Below, piece after piece: positions 55,980 to 64,000 of a stretch of DNA of 64,000 bases (its first letter is position 1; each line of letters begins with the position of its first letter). The translations under genes and the position numbers were made by a program. This stretch comes from Echinicola rosea (GTDB lineage: Bacteria; Bacteroidota; Bacteroidia; Cytophagales; Cyclobacteriaceae). A model generated the notes under the pieces. It saw only the letters and a list, made by a program, of their open reading frames with translations. It was not told where the DNA came from and ran no database searches. The stretch covers positions 253,501 to 317,500 of the forward strand of contig NZ_CP040106.1 of NCBI RefSeq assembly GCF_005281475.1, in the 5' to 3' direction.

Positions 55980-56651
55980 CTATTGCTCAAAAACCAAGGT
56001 AGAAGGATCCGCTCCAAGCTCCTTGAGTGAGCCATTGACCACTTTCATAAATCCTGGAGGGCCACAAACATAAAAATTTTGGCCTTCGAAATCGGTAATC
56101 TTGGATTTCAAATACGCCTTGTCAATAAGCCCTCTATCGTATGCTGTATCCTTTTGATTGGATATGATATTGATAAATTTATGGCCAAGTATTGCTTTCA
56201 GCTCTTCATAAAGAATGATATCTTCGTTGGTTTTATTGGCAAAAATAAGGACACTTTTTCCTACCTTGTTCTTTTTGCGCAAGCTCCTTAGGATGGATAC
56301 AAAAGGCGTAATCCCTGCTCCTCCGGCAATAAAAACTCCTTCTCCCTGAAAGGAAATGGTACCCCAAGGATCCCCAATCTCCACTTCATCGCCAGCACTT
56401 AGGTTTGCCAGTCTCTTGGTCACCCCCTCATGGTCGCTGTAGGATTTGATCATAAATTCCAAATGATCATCAGATGGTAAATTAGTAAACGTAAAAGGTC
56501 GCTTTTCAGCTTCCCACCCTGCTTTAAGCAAACTTACCTCAGTGGCTTGACCAGGTGTAAACTGATAACCACGGGGCTTTTCTAATTTATACCGATTGAC
56601 ATCATGGGTCACCGGTGTGATATCCTGTATTTTGAGTCTGTAATTTGCCAT
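55980..56651 (-). CDS. FAD-binding ferredoxin/flavodoxin reductase-like oxidoreductase
   Basis: A 223-residue flavin-dependent NAD(P)H oxidoreductase of the ferredoxin-NADP reductase superfamily. The FAD site is RPFTFTNLPSDDHLEFMIKS (about residues 51-70, with the R-x-[F/Y]-T pattern). The nucleotide-binding part has GGAGITPFVSILRSLRKKNK and the CGPPGFM motif near residue 200. No 2Fe-2S domain is attached, so electrons go to a separate acceptor. A 10-bp inverted repeat (55973-55982 with 56000-56009) overlaps the stop codon. It is unlinked to obvious partners. Confidence 0.88.
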   Translation of the reverse strand: MANYRLKIQDITPVTHDVNRYKLEKPRGYQFTPGQATEVSLLKAGWEAEKRPFTFTNLPSDDHLEFMIKSYSDHEGVTKRLANLSAGDEVEIGDPWGTISFQGEGVFIAGGAGITPFVSILRSLRKKNKVGKSVLIFANKTNEDIILYEELKAILGHKFINIISNQKDTAYDRGLIDKAYLKSKITDFEGQNFYVCGPPGFMKVVNGSLKELGADPSTLVFEQ

Positions 56652-56752
56652 TCCTCAACTTACAAAAATCCTAGTGCTTTTAAAACACCATAAACAGGTA
56701 AATGAAGATAAAAACCAGTAAAAAACAGAAGACACTACTGCTCCCAAAGGGG

Positions 56753-57595
56753 CTACTCCATTTTACCTATCAGAGAAGCGATGATGCTGGTCATTTTGGG
56801 TTCCGCAATGGCCGCCGCTGCTATGACCTCTTGGATGGATATCTTTTTCACCTTGCCCGGCGAGCACAAATCCGTTATAGCAGACATCGCAAAAACAGGC
56901 AAGTCCATTTGCCGTGCTACAATCACCTCAGGAACCGTGCTCATCCCTACCGCATCTGCACCAATGGTGCGAAGGTAGCGGTATTCGGCCTTTGTTTCCA
57001 GATTAGGACCTTGCACGCCTGCATATACTCCCTGATGGATCCTTATCCCTTCATCCGTTGCAACTTCCAGCGCTGTTTTCAGGATTTTCTGGTCATACGG
57101 TTCGCTCATATCCGGAAACCGCACACCAAAATCATCGAGATTTTTGCCCCGCAATGGATTTTCCGGAAACAGGTCGATATGATCATTGATCAGCATTACA
57201 TCGCCTACTTCAAACTCTGGATCCAATCCTCCGGCAGCATTGGAAACAATCAGCTTCTTTATCCCCAACTGTCTCATCACCCTGACCGGGAAGGTCACTT
57301 CTTTCATCGAATACCCTTCGTAATAATGAAAACGTCCCTTCATCGCGACGACACTCACCCCATTGAGCTGGCCAAAAATCAGCTCTCCAGCATGTGTCTC
57401 CACCGTCGAAACAGGAAAGTGGGGAATATCCCTATATGAAATGGCCTTATGTACTTGAATGTTATCAATGAGCTGCCCCAAACCCGTACCCAGTATGATT
57501 CCGACCGTAGGAATGGTATTTTGCCCTTCAGAAATATATCCTACAGCGGCGTTAACCTGATCGAGGTAGGTGGCACTGGAATCTGCTTTTTTCAT
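56753..57595 (-). CDS. Purine-nucleoside phosphorylase
   Basis: Cleaves inosine and guanosine with phosphate in purine salvage (trimeric PNP-I class). The ATG at 57595 gives 280 residues starting MKKADSSATYLDQVNAAVGY. Family motifs are VGIILGTGLGQL (phosphate site), MKGRFHYYEGYSMKEVTFPV, SNAAGGLDPEFEVGDVMLIN and GADAVGMSTVPEVIVARQ. It is divergent from the FMN reductase gene, and its neighbours do not form a pathway with it. Confidence 0.94.
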   Translation of the reverse strand: MKKADSSATYLDQVNAAVGYISEGQNTIPTVGIILGTGLGQLIDNIQVHKAISYRDIPHFPVSTVETHAGELIFGQLNGVSVVAMKGRFHYYEGYSMKEVTFPVRVMRQLGIKKLIVSNAAGGLDPEFEVGDVMLINDHIDLFPENPLRGKNLDDFGVRFPDMSEPYDQKILKTALEVATDEGIRIHQGVYAGVQGPNLETKAEYRYLRTIGADAVGMSTVPEVIVARQMDLPVFAMSAITDLCSPGKVKKISIQEVIAAAAIAEPKMTSIIASLIGKME

Positions 57596-57730
57596 CTTTG
57601 TTTGGTTTATGGAAATCTTTCCTTTTAATTTTAGTGTTGTACCTAAAAAAGGTGTGCTTGTTGTAAACATTAAAGATGGCAACAGAGCATCATAAACACC
57701 AAATTTTAAAAGCAATAAGTACTTGTACTC

Positions 57731-58255
57731 ATGATAAAAATAATCGTTGGGACCAATAGAAAAAACGCGGTATCCAAGACCCTCGCTTCCCAGTATCAGG
57801 AAATTTTAAAAGAAAAGGGAGTCGAATCAAGTATCATTGACCTCAGAGAGCTTCCGGATGATTTTGTGTTTTCGGCCCTCTATGAAAACAACGGTCAAAA
57901 TCAAGCCTACAACACCCTTCATGAAGATGTGAAATCAGGCAGCAAATTTGTATTTATCGTCCCTGAGTATAACGGATCATTTCCTGGAATCCTAAAGTCG
58001 TTCATAGACGGGATGACTTATCCCAATACCTTTAGGGGTAAAAAGTGTGCCATGGTAGGCCTGTCCTCCGGAATAGGCGGCGGTGGCATCGCACTGAGCC
58101 ACCTTACCGACATATTCCACTACTTGGGCATGCACGTTCTGGCAAATAAACCAAAACTTGCAAAAATTGAGGAAAATATGTCTAATAACTTGCTCACCAA
58201 CAAGTTTTACATAGACCTTTTGAAAACCCAAGCAGCGATGTTGATTGACTTTTAG
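57731..58255 (+). CDS. NADPH-dependent FMN reductase family protein
   Basis: A flavodoxin-like NAD(P)H:FMN/quinone reductase, 174 residues. It has the FMN-binding start IKIIVGTNRKNAVSKTLASQ and the PEYNGSFPGILKSFIDGM motif (about residues 78-95) typical of the azoreductase/chromate-reductase group. Its physiological electron acceptor is unknown. Its stop codon directly abuts that of the convergent ftsZ with no spacer. Confidence 0.9.
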   Translation: MIKIIVGTNRKNAVSKTLASQYQEILKEKGVESSIIDLRELPDDFVFSALYENNGQNQAYNTLHEDVKSGSKFVFIVPEYNGSFPGILKSFIDGMTYPNTFRGKKCAMVGLSSGIGGGGIALSHLTDIFHYLGMHVLANKPKLAKIEENMSNNLLTNKFYIDLLKTQAAMLIDF

Positions 58256-59878
58256 TTAATCAACATTATCATGTAAAAACCGGTTATTGCCCAGAATCTC
58301 ATTGTCATCATTTAAGTTGAACTTAGAGATATTGGTTTCTGAGCTATGCTGCACATCCTGGAGTTTTACATTTTTCCTTAAATAAGCTGGCGTATCGAGC
58401 TTTTCTTTAAATTCTTCAGGGGTTTGGTTTACCGCTCTGAGATTTTTCAGCCGCTCGAATCGCTCATGGGCTCTTTGCATGGCCTTTTGCTTGATTTGCT
58501 CATAATATTCATTGGCATATCCTCCCGGTGACGGGCTGTTGCTTTCCTGTGGCTGCTGCGCTTTAGGCTGCTCCGGCTCATCATCATAAAGAGGCGTCAC
58601 CTTCTTCTGCGGATTGGCAGGTACAAATTCAAACTCCCCATCTTCTTCTTGGACATGTTTGTCTTCTGTATCCACTTGCGGCTGCTGGTTGGCAGGGCTT
58701 GTGGATTGCTGCCCTTCCTGCTGATGTTTATTGGCAGGAGTAGGTTGCTGAATGGTGAACGTAAACGTTTGTCCTGTGGAAGGGTTATTATCCTCTTCCA
58801 CTTTAGTAGTCTTTCCAGAATCCAGGTCGATCACCTTTTTGGTATTTTCCTCTTGCTGTGGCTGAGCGGTTTCTCCATAGGTACCTTTGGCAAGCTCTCC
58901 CGCCTGAAACCCTGTCGCAATCACTGTCACGCGAATGGATTTTTTCAAATCAGGATCGATACCTTGGCCGAAGATCACCTCTGCATCATCACCTGCCCTA
59001 TCTTGGATGTATTCCGTGATTTCGCTCAATTCATCCATGGAAAGCTCCTCTTCCTCACCGGACATAATGGACAAGAGGATTTTCTGAGCGCCTTTAATGT
59101 CCACATTGTTCAGCAACGGCGAAGCGATAGCTTTCTCGGCAGCCTTGATGGCACGGCCTTCCATCTCTTCGGTAGCAGAGCCCATCACGGCAGCACCAGC
59201 ATCTTTCATCACAGTCTTCACATCCTCAAAATCGACGTTTACATCCTGATGAACAGTGATGATCTCTGCGATGGATTTGGCAGCAGTGGTCAGCACATTA
59301 TCGGCTTTTCCAAAAGCAGCACGGATAGGCAGGTTGCCATATACTTCCCGCAGCTTGTCGTTCAAAATGACCAAAACCGTGTCACAATTGGCCCTTAGTT
59401 CTTCGATCCCTTTCTGAGCGGCACCGGTTTTCTTACGGCCTTCAAAAATAAATGGAGCGGTCACGATCCCCACGGTAAGGATATCCATATCCTTGGCGAT
59501 CTTTGCCAAAACCGGCGCGGCACCGGTACCCGTACCTCCGCCCATTCCGGCGGTGATGAAGACCATCTTCGTATTATCTGCCAATAACTCCCGGATTTCT
59601 TCCTTGCTCTCAAGGGCAGCATTTTTCCCTTTTTCAGGATTGGCACCTGCCCCGAGCCCTTCGGTCAGGTTTGCGCCAATCTGAAGCTTCAGTGGTACCG
59701 GGCTACTTTTCAGTGCCTGGGCGTCTGTATTGACCACCACAAACTCCACGTCTTTTATTCCTTGTCCAAACATGTGGTTCACTGCATTGGAACCACCTCC
59801 TCCCACACCTATCACTTTAATGATAGATTTGTGGTTTTTAGGAATATCAAATTTGTAATCTCTCATAATATCTGACAT
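58256..59878 (-). CDS. ftsZ: Cell division protein FtsZ
   Basis: The tubulin-like GTPase that forms the division ring. The 540-residue protein has the nucleotide motif GMGGGTGTGAAPVLAKIA (about residues 110-127), AFGKADNVL and the T7 region upstream, and a globular domain to about residue 345. It is longer than the typical 380-400 residues because of a disordered Gln/Pro/Glu-rich linker (about residues 345-470), followed by a conserved C-terminal segment with TPAYLRKNVKLQDV. Such extended tails are usual in Bacteroidota. It is the last gene of the murG-murC-ftsQ-ftsA-ftsZ cluster, 68 bases after ftsA. Confidence 0.97.
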   Translation of the reverse strand: MSDIMRDYKFDIPKNHKSIIKVIGVGGGGSNAVNHMFGQGIKDVEFVVVNTDAQALKSSPVPLKLQIGANLTEGLGAGANPEKGKNAALESKEEIRELLADNTKMVFITAGMGGGTGTGAAPVLAKIAKDMDILTVGIVTAPFIFEGRKKTGAAQKGIEELRANCDTVLVILNDKLREVYGNLPIRAAFGKADNVLTTAAKSIAEIITVHQDVNVDFEDVKTVMKDAGAAVMGSATEEMEGRAIKAAEKAIASPLLNNVDIKGAQKILLSIMSGEEEELSMDELSEITEYIQDRAGDDAEVIFGQGIDPDLKKSIRVTVIATGFQAGELAKGTYGETAQPQQEENTKKVIDLDSGKTTKVEEDNNPSTGQTFTFTIQQPTPANKHQQEGQQSTSPANQQPQVDTEDKHVQEEDGEFEFVPANPQKKVTPLYDDEPEQPKAQQPQESNSPSPGGYANEYYEQIKQKAMQRAHERFERLKNLRAVNQTPEEFKEKLDTPAYLRKNVKLQDVQHSSETNISKFNLNDDNEILGNNRFLHDNVD

Positions 59879-59946
59879 TATTTCCTCAATTTTTGGTGAA
59901 CTGTATTTCTATTTATCTTGGGTCACTACCTATCGCGAAAATGACT

Positions 59947-61248
59947 TCAGTAGTTTTCCTCATCTCCTAAATCGTCTGTAATAAAATCCTTCAATCTCCT
60001 GCGAATGCTGCCAAAGATATCCTTTCCTGGCAATTCGGCACGCTTCTCTTGCTTCCCTGGAACCTGACGCTGACGGTAGGTGTCCTCCCTGTCGTCCAGA
60101 GCTTTAAAGCCGGCCAGCACCAATCCTACCGTAGTGGCAAACATGGGGCTCTTCACTTCTTCGATCTTGGATTTGCCAAGGTGCTCGTTTGGATAGCCGA
60201 TTCGTGTATCCAAGCCTGTCATGTATTCAAAAAGCTGTCCTACTCCATGCAGCTGAGACCCCCCACCGGTAAGCACAATACCTCCAGCCAGTTTTTTGTA
60301 TAGTCCACTGGCCACTATTTCGGACTGAACCATCTCGATGATCTCCTCCATTCTTGCTTCTATAATGTGCGCCAAGTTCTTGACCGAAATTTCTTTTGGA
60401 GGACGGTTTCTCAAACCCGGGATGGAAACAATTTCATTTGGATTGGCCTCTTCAGATATGGCACGACCAAACTTTGTCTTTAACAGCTCCGCTTGGTTTT
60501 GCATCACCATACATCCCTCTTTGATATCTGAGGTAATGATATTGCCTCCAAATGGAATGACCGCTGTATGGCGGATAATATTGTCGTAGAAAATAGCTAT
60601 GTCAGTCGTACCTCCACCAATATCCACCAAGCAGCAACCAGCTTCTTTGTCCAAATCACTGAGCACGGAAAGTGAACTTGCCAATGGCTCAAGAATCAGG
60701 TCTTGGGAAGTAAGATCTGCTCTTTTTACGCATCGGTTGATGTTATTGATAGCTGTGGTCTGGGCAGTGATGATATGGAAATCAGCCTCCAGACGGGCTC
60801 CGGACATGCCCACCGGGTCTTTGATACCATCCTCATAATCAACTGTATAGTCCTGTGGCATCACGTGAATAATCGTATTCCCCGGAGGCACGACGATGTT
60901 CTCCATGTCATTGGAAAGGCGACGTACATCTTCAATGGTAATCTCATCATCCTTGGTGTTTCGGATGATCACCCCGTGATGCACAGAGCTTCGGATGTGT
61001 TGTCCGGCGATGCCAACAATTACCTCGCGAATATCCACTTCTGCCATGTCAGAAGCTTCATTTACCGCCTTCTGAATAGCATTTACGGTCTTGTCGATAT
61101 TCGTCACAATGCCGCGGATCACACCATCCGATACGGCCTTGCCCATACCAAGTACTTCCAGCTTTCCAAATTCATTCTTGCGCCCGATGATCGCACAAAT
61201 CTTCGTGGTGCCTATGTCCAGTCCTACGATTAATTTTTCAGTTTCCAT
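59947..61248 (-). CDS. ftsA: Cell division protein FtsA
   Basis: An actin-like ATPase that tethers FtsZ to the membrane. It has 433 residues with the phosphate-1 motif VGLDIGTTKICAIIG at residues about 8-22, the 1C/SHS2 insertion (EVIVGIAGQHIRSSVHHGVI), DIGGGTTDIAIF and GIVLTGGGSQLHG. The C-terminus (DIFGSIRRRLKDFITDDLGD) contains the amphipathic membrane-targeting helix. It starts 11 bases after ftsQ. Confidence 0.96.
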   Translation of the reverse strand: METEKLIVGLDIGTTKICAIIGRKNEFGKLEVLGMGKAVSDGVIRGIVTNIDKTVNAIQKAVNEASDMAEVDIREVIVGIAGQHIRSSVHHGVIIRNTKDDEITIEDVRRLSNDMENIVVPPGNTIIHVMPQDYTVDYEDGIKDPVGMSGARLEADFHIITAQTTAINNINRCVKRADLTSQDLILEPLASSLSVLSDLDKEAGCCLVDIGGGTTDIAIFYDNIIRHTAVIPFGGNIITSDIKEGCMVMQNQAELLKTKFGRAISEEANPNEIVSIPGLRNRPPKEISVKNLAHIIEARMEEIIEMVQSEIVASGLYKKLAGGIVLTGGGSQLHGVGQLFEYMTGLDTRIGYPNEHLGKSKIEEVKSPMFATTVGLVLAGFKALDDREDTYRQRQVPGKQEKRAELPGKDIFGSIRRRLKDFITDDLGDEENY

Positions 61249-61259
61249 AGCTATATCAA

Positions 61260-62024
61260 TTATTCACAAATGATTTGATCCTTAAATTTCACGTTTACCC
61301 TCGAATAGGCATCCCAGCCTTTCTTGGGAATAATCTCTTCATAAAATAAATTTATCCGCTCAAATTTATCCTCAATGTCCACAGGTTTGCCAAATTCAAT
61401 TTCCTGTCGTCCTACCTGCTGAAATAAACTAATATTTCCACTCCTGTCTATTTTCATGGAGGCAATCTGTGCACTCCAAAAATCACTTCTATCAATAAAA
61501 TGGATCATGTCCAATAACCCTTGATGCTCCTTGCCCAAATCTTTTGCCGCCAACAAGTCATCCACTCCTTGCCCCTCAATGATCAACACCCTGGACGTAT
61601 AGTGCGAAGAGGTTGGCAAAATCAAGCCCTCCGAAGAAACATATCCATCTGCTGCCAATGGCCTGGCAATCCTTGCCATCGGACGGTACTGATCTATCGT
61701 CACCAGCACATCTCCCTTGAGATCATTATAGACCTCTGCATTCTTTACAAAAGGATGACTCTCCACCTTTTCTTCCAGTTTACTCAACTCAATGCTTTCA
61801 AGCTTGGCTCCTTCCGAAAGATTCGGGAAGGTCTTGAGCAGCATAGATGAAATCTCGTCTTCCTCCACAAAGTACACATCGCTGATCCCATTGACCTTGA
61901 CGGACAATCCATGATAGCTGCGCTCGGCTCCTTTTTTTTCCACAAAGCCTATAAACCCCACCAACACCAGCACAAGTGCTGCGAAAACTATCGATTGCTT
62001 TAGTTTCAATTGCTTCAATTCCAT
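61260..62024 (-). CDS. ftsQ: Cell division protein FtsQ
   Basis: A bitopic divisome protein. The 254-residue product has a short cytoplasmic N-terminus, one membrane segment (about residues 11-28, IVFAALVLVLVGFIGFVE) and a periplasmic POTRA plus FtsQ domain (residues about 40-250). Sequence identity in this family is low, so the call relies on topology, the LSKLEEKVESHPFVKNAEVY motif and position between murC and ftsA. Its start overlaps the murC stop by 10 bases. Confidence 0.9.
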   Translation of the reverse strand: MELKQLKLKQSIVFAALVLVLVGFIGFVEKKGAERSYHGLSVKVNGISDVYFVEEDEISSMLLKTFPNLSEGAKLESIELSKLEEKVESHPFVKNAEVYNDLKGDVLVTIDQYRPMARIARPLAADGYVSSEGLILPTSSHYTSRVLIIEGQGVDDLLAAKDLGKEHQGLLDMIHFIDRSDFWSAQIASMKIDRSGNISLFQQVGRQEIEFGKPVDIEDKFERINLFYEEIIPKKGWDAYSRVNVKFKDQIICE

Positions 62025-63412
62025 TGCTCCATCAGGTTATTGATCGGATCCACTAATCGGTCGATGTCGCCCGCTCCCATCGTCACCAGTACCGATGGAC
62101 GCTGCTTATCCAAAAACGCCAACAATCCTTCCTTAGATTGCAGAGACTTTTCCTTTGCTGTGATCCTGTCCATCAGCATCTCTGCATTCACACCTGCTAT
62201 CGGTAATTCCCGAGCAGGATAGATGTCCAATAAAATCACTTCATCGGCAAGCGATAATGCTTCTGAAAATTCATCCGCAAAATCCCTCGTTCGGGTAAAT
62301 AGATGAGGCTGGAAAACAGCAGTAAGCTTTTTCTCTGGATACATCGCTTTTACAGATCTTAAAAAAGCCCTGATCTCCTCAGGATGATGGGCATAGTCAT
62401 CTATGTAAACACCCTTCTCATCCTGCCGCTTGATTTCAAAACGGCGTTTGACCCCTCTAAATGTTTCCAGTCCTTCACGAATGGCTCCTTCACTTACCCC
62501 AAAATGCAACGCTATGGAAACTGAAGCCAGTGCATTCTCCACATTGTGAAAGCCTGGCACCCTCAGTACCAGCCCCTTGATGGTTTGCTCTTCACTGATA
62601 TAATCAAACTCAAAAGAAGCGATTCCAGCGTTGATATTTTCTGCTCTGACGGCTCCCTCTCCCAGTCCATATTGACGCAAAGTCAAACTGCCAAAATCAT
62701 TCCTATTTAGCTTTTTAAGGGCATTTTTTTGAATAAATAGCACCCCATCATCGGGGAGCAAACCGATGTACTTTTCGACGTTTCTTGTAAGCTCCTGAGC
62801 ATCACCATAAATATCCAAGTGGTCGGCATCCACACTGGTCACCACTGCCACATTAGGATGTAACCTCAAAAAGGATCGGTCAAATTCATCGGCCTCTACC
62901 ACTACGATCGGTTGCTCCTCATTTTCCTCATCATGTAGAATAAGGTTACTTTCGTAATTCTGCGTGAGTCCACCAAGGAAAGCAGCGATATTTTTACCGG
63001 CAGATTTTAGCATATGGGCCACCATGCTGGAGGTAGTCGTCTTGCCGTGGGTACCTGCCACACCGACCGTGTACATGGTGGAGGTAATCATCCCCAACAC
63101 CTCCGAACGTTTTTTCAGGTCAAAACCTTCCTTCTTGAAATAATGGAGCTGGACACTGTCTTTTGGTATTGCGGGAGTCCATACGATAAGCACATTACTT
63201 TTACCGGCTTTGATATCGGCAGGGATGGTACCCAATGTATCTTCATACGTAATCTGCATTCCCTCTTCTTCCAGCTTTCTGGTCAAAGGGGACGATGTCC
63301 GGTCATACCCGCTGACAGGAATACCGATATGGTTAAACCACCGGGCAATGGCACTCATGCCAATCCCGCCGATTCCTAGAAAATACACGCTATGTAACTT
63401 TTCCCAATTCAT
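62015..63412 (-). CDS. murC: UDP-N-acetylmuramate--L-alanine ligase
   Basis: Adds L-alanine to UDP-MurNAc, the first amino acid of the peptidoglycan stem. The product is 465 residues, starting MNWEKLHSVYFLGIGGIGMS with a dinucleotide-binding-like GxGGIGMS motif. The Mur ligase P-loop GVAGTHGKTTTSSMVAHML is at about residue 115, EADEFDRSFL follows, and the C-terminal domain has DDYAHHPEEIRAFL. It overlaps murG by 4 bases and ftsQ by 10. Confidence 0.97.
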   Translation of the reverse strand: MNWEKLHSVYFLGIGGIGMSAIARWFNHIGIPVSGYDRTSSPLTRKLEEEGMQITYEDTLGTIPADIKAGKSNVLIVWTPAIPKDSVQLHYFKKEGFDLKKRSEVLGMITSTMYTVGVAGTHGKTTTSSMVAHMLKSAGKNIAAFLGGLTQNYESNLILHDEENEEQPIVVVEADEFDRSFLRLHPNVAVVTSVDADHLDIYGDAQELTRNVEKYIGLLPDDGVLFIQKNALKKLNRNDFGSLTLRQYGLGEGAVRAENINAGIASFEFDYISEEQTIKGLVLRVPGFHNVENALASVSIALHFGVSEGAIREGLETFRGVKRRFEIKRQDEKGVYIDDYAHHPEEIRAFLRSVKAMYPEKKLTAVFQPHLFTRTRDFADEFSEALSLADEVILLDIYPARELPIAGVNAEMLMDRITAKEKSLQSKEGLLAFLDKQRPSVLVTMGAGDIDRLVDPINNLMEQWN

Positions 63413-64000
63413 CTGATCAAAGCTTCCAGTTTTTTTACAATCTCACGGGCAGCATTCGGCTTGCCCAACTTTCTTATATTTTTCCCAAGGCACTCCATTC
63501 CGTTTGGATCAGCCATTAATTCATCCACTTTCCCGGCAAGTCCGTCCACCGCCTCCTCATCCCGCAATAAAATCGCCGCATCTTGCTGTACACATGCCAA
63601 GGCATTCTTAGTCTGATGGTCTTCCGCCACATTCGGTGAGGGAATGAAAATCACCGGCTTGCCTACAAGGCTCAATTCCGACACGGACAGGGCTCCTGCC
63701 CGGGAGATCACTAAATCAGCAGCTGCATAGGCCAGGTCCATTTCCCGAATAAACTCCAATGCATGCACATGCGCCAGTCCCTCTTCGGCTAATTTCCCAG
63801 TCATTTCCTCGATATAAAATTTCCCCGTTTGCCATAGCACCTGGTAGCCTTGCGCCTCAAAATGCTTCATCGACGCCACCACAGCATTATTGATGGTGCG
63901 GGCACCGAGACTTCCGCCCAAGACCAAAATCACTTTTCGATCGGCCTTCAGGCCAAAATGATGCATGGCACTTTCCTTTTTGGAGGCCAGATCCAAAATA
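63409..64000 (-). CDS. murG: MurG glycosyltransferase, C-terminal part (runs off the window)
   Basis: MurG transfers GlcNAc to lipid I to make lipid II at the cytoplasmic membrane. Only the C-terminal half (about 195 residues) is inside the window; the true start lies beyond 64000. Visible motifs are VLGGSLGARTINNAVV (the GGSxG motif at the domain start), QVLWQTGKFYIEEM, VISRAGALSVSELSLVGKPV (the UDP-GlcNAc-binding stretch) and FIPSPNVAEDHQTKNA. It overlaps murC by 4 bases. Confidence 0.95.
   Translation of the reverse strand, partial: ILDLASKKESAMHHFGLKADRKVILVLGGSLGARTINNAVVASMKHFEAQGYQVLWQTGKFYIEEMTGKLAEEGLAHVHALEFIREMDLAYAAADLVISRAGALSVSELSLVGKPVIFIPSPNVAEDHQTKNALACVQQDAAILLRDEEAVDGLAGKVDELMADPNGMECLGKNIRKLGKPNAAREIVKKLEALIR

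Overview
The window is a contiguous piece of a Bacteroidota chromosome. The evidence is: SusC/SusD genes; gldA, gldF and gldG; DUF3467, DUF4290 and DUF5686 proteins; a murG-murC-ftsQ-ftsA-ftsZ cluster; and promoters of the Bacteroidota type (TTTG, about 19 bases, TAnnTTTG) in front of several operons. The protein sequences and gene order suggest Cytophagales, probably Cyclobacteriaceae (Echinicola/Cyclobacterium/Algoriphagus-like). That placement is inference; the phylum is secure. Starts were moved to ATG, or to a supported GTG/TTG, where the longest reading frame began implausibly early.

Layout. 1-20.6 kb, minus strand: translation and transcription genes. From upstream to downstream these are tRNA-Tyr, tRNA-Gly, tRNA-Thr, tuf; tRNA-Trp, secE, nusG, rplK, rplA, rplJ, rplL, rpoB, rpoC; a DUF3467 gene; rpsL, rpsG, fusA, rpsJ; and the start of the S10 cluster (rplC, rplD, rplW, rplB, rpsS, rplV). 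Four near-consensus promoters and four or five hairpin terminators/attenuators divide this block. 20.6-28 kb: an M1 peptidase lipoprotein, a biotin carrier protein, pyrH, frr and a DUF5686 outer-membrane protein. 28-29.1 kb: a long gene-free stretch with repeats and a well-formed candidate small RNA. 29.1-39 kb: a four-gene surface locus encoding SusC, SusD, a 15-repeat FG-GAP/ASPIC lipoprotein and a vanadium-haloperoxidase-like lipoprotein, with a strong attenuator-like hairpin after susD. 39-39.4 kb: a palindromic interspersed repeat.

39.4-54.3 kb: nadD, gmk, an anti-sigma-like protein and an ECF sigma factor on minus; a lipid A acyltransferase, uvrD/pcrA, DUF4290 and murA on plus; two secreted proteins of unknown role; dnaN; and the gldA-gldF-gldG ABC transporter operon. 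54.5-58.3 kb: M20 amidohydrolase, flavin reductase, purine nucleoside phosphorylase and an FMN reductase. 58.3-64 kb, minus strand: ftsZ, ftsA, ftsQ, murC and the C-terminal part of murG, which runs off the window.

Most of the window is conserved housekeeping. The parts that stand out are the candidate sRNA at 28.66-28.77 kb, the SusCD/FG-GAP/haloperoxidase locus with its internal hairpin, the structured leader in front of rplC, the tandem hairpins between rplL and rpoB, the palindromic repeat at 39.2-39.4 kb, and a MurA with Asp in place of the usual catalytic Cys. I found no CRISPR array, prophage, transposase gene, toxin-antitoxin pair or defence system.
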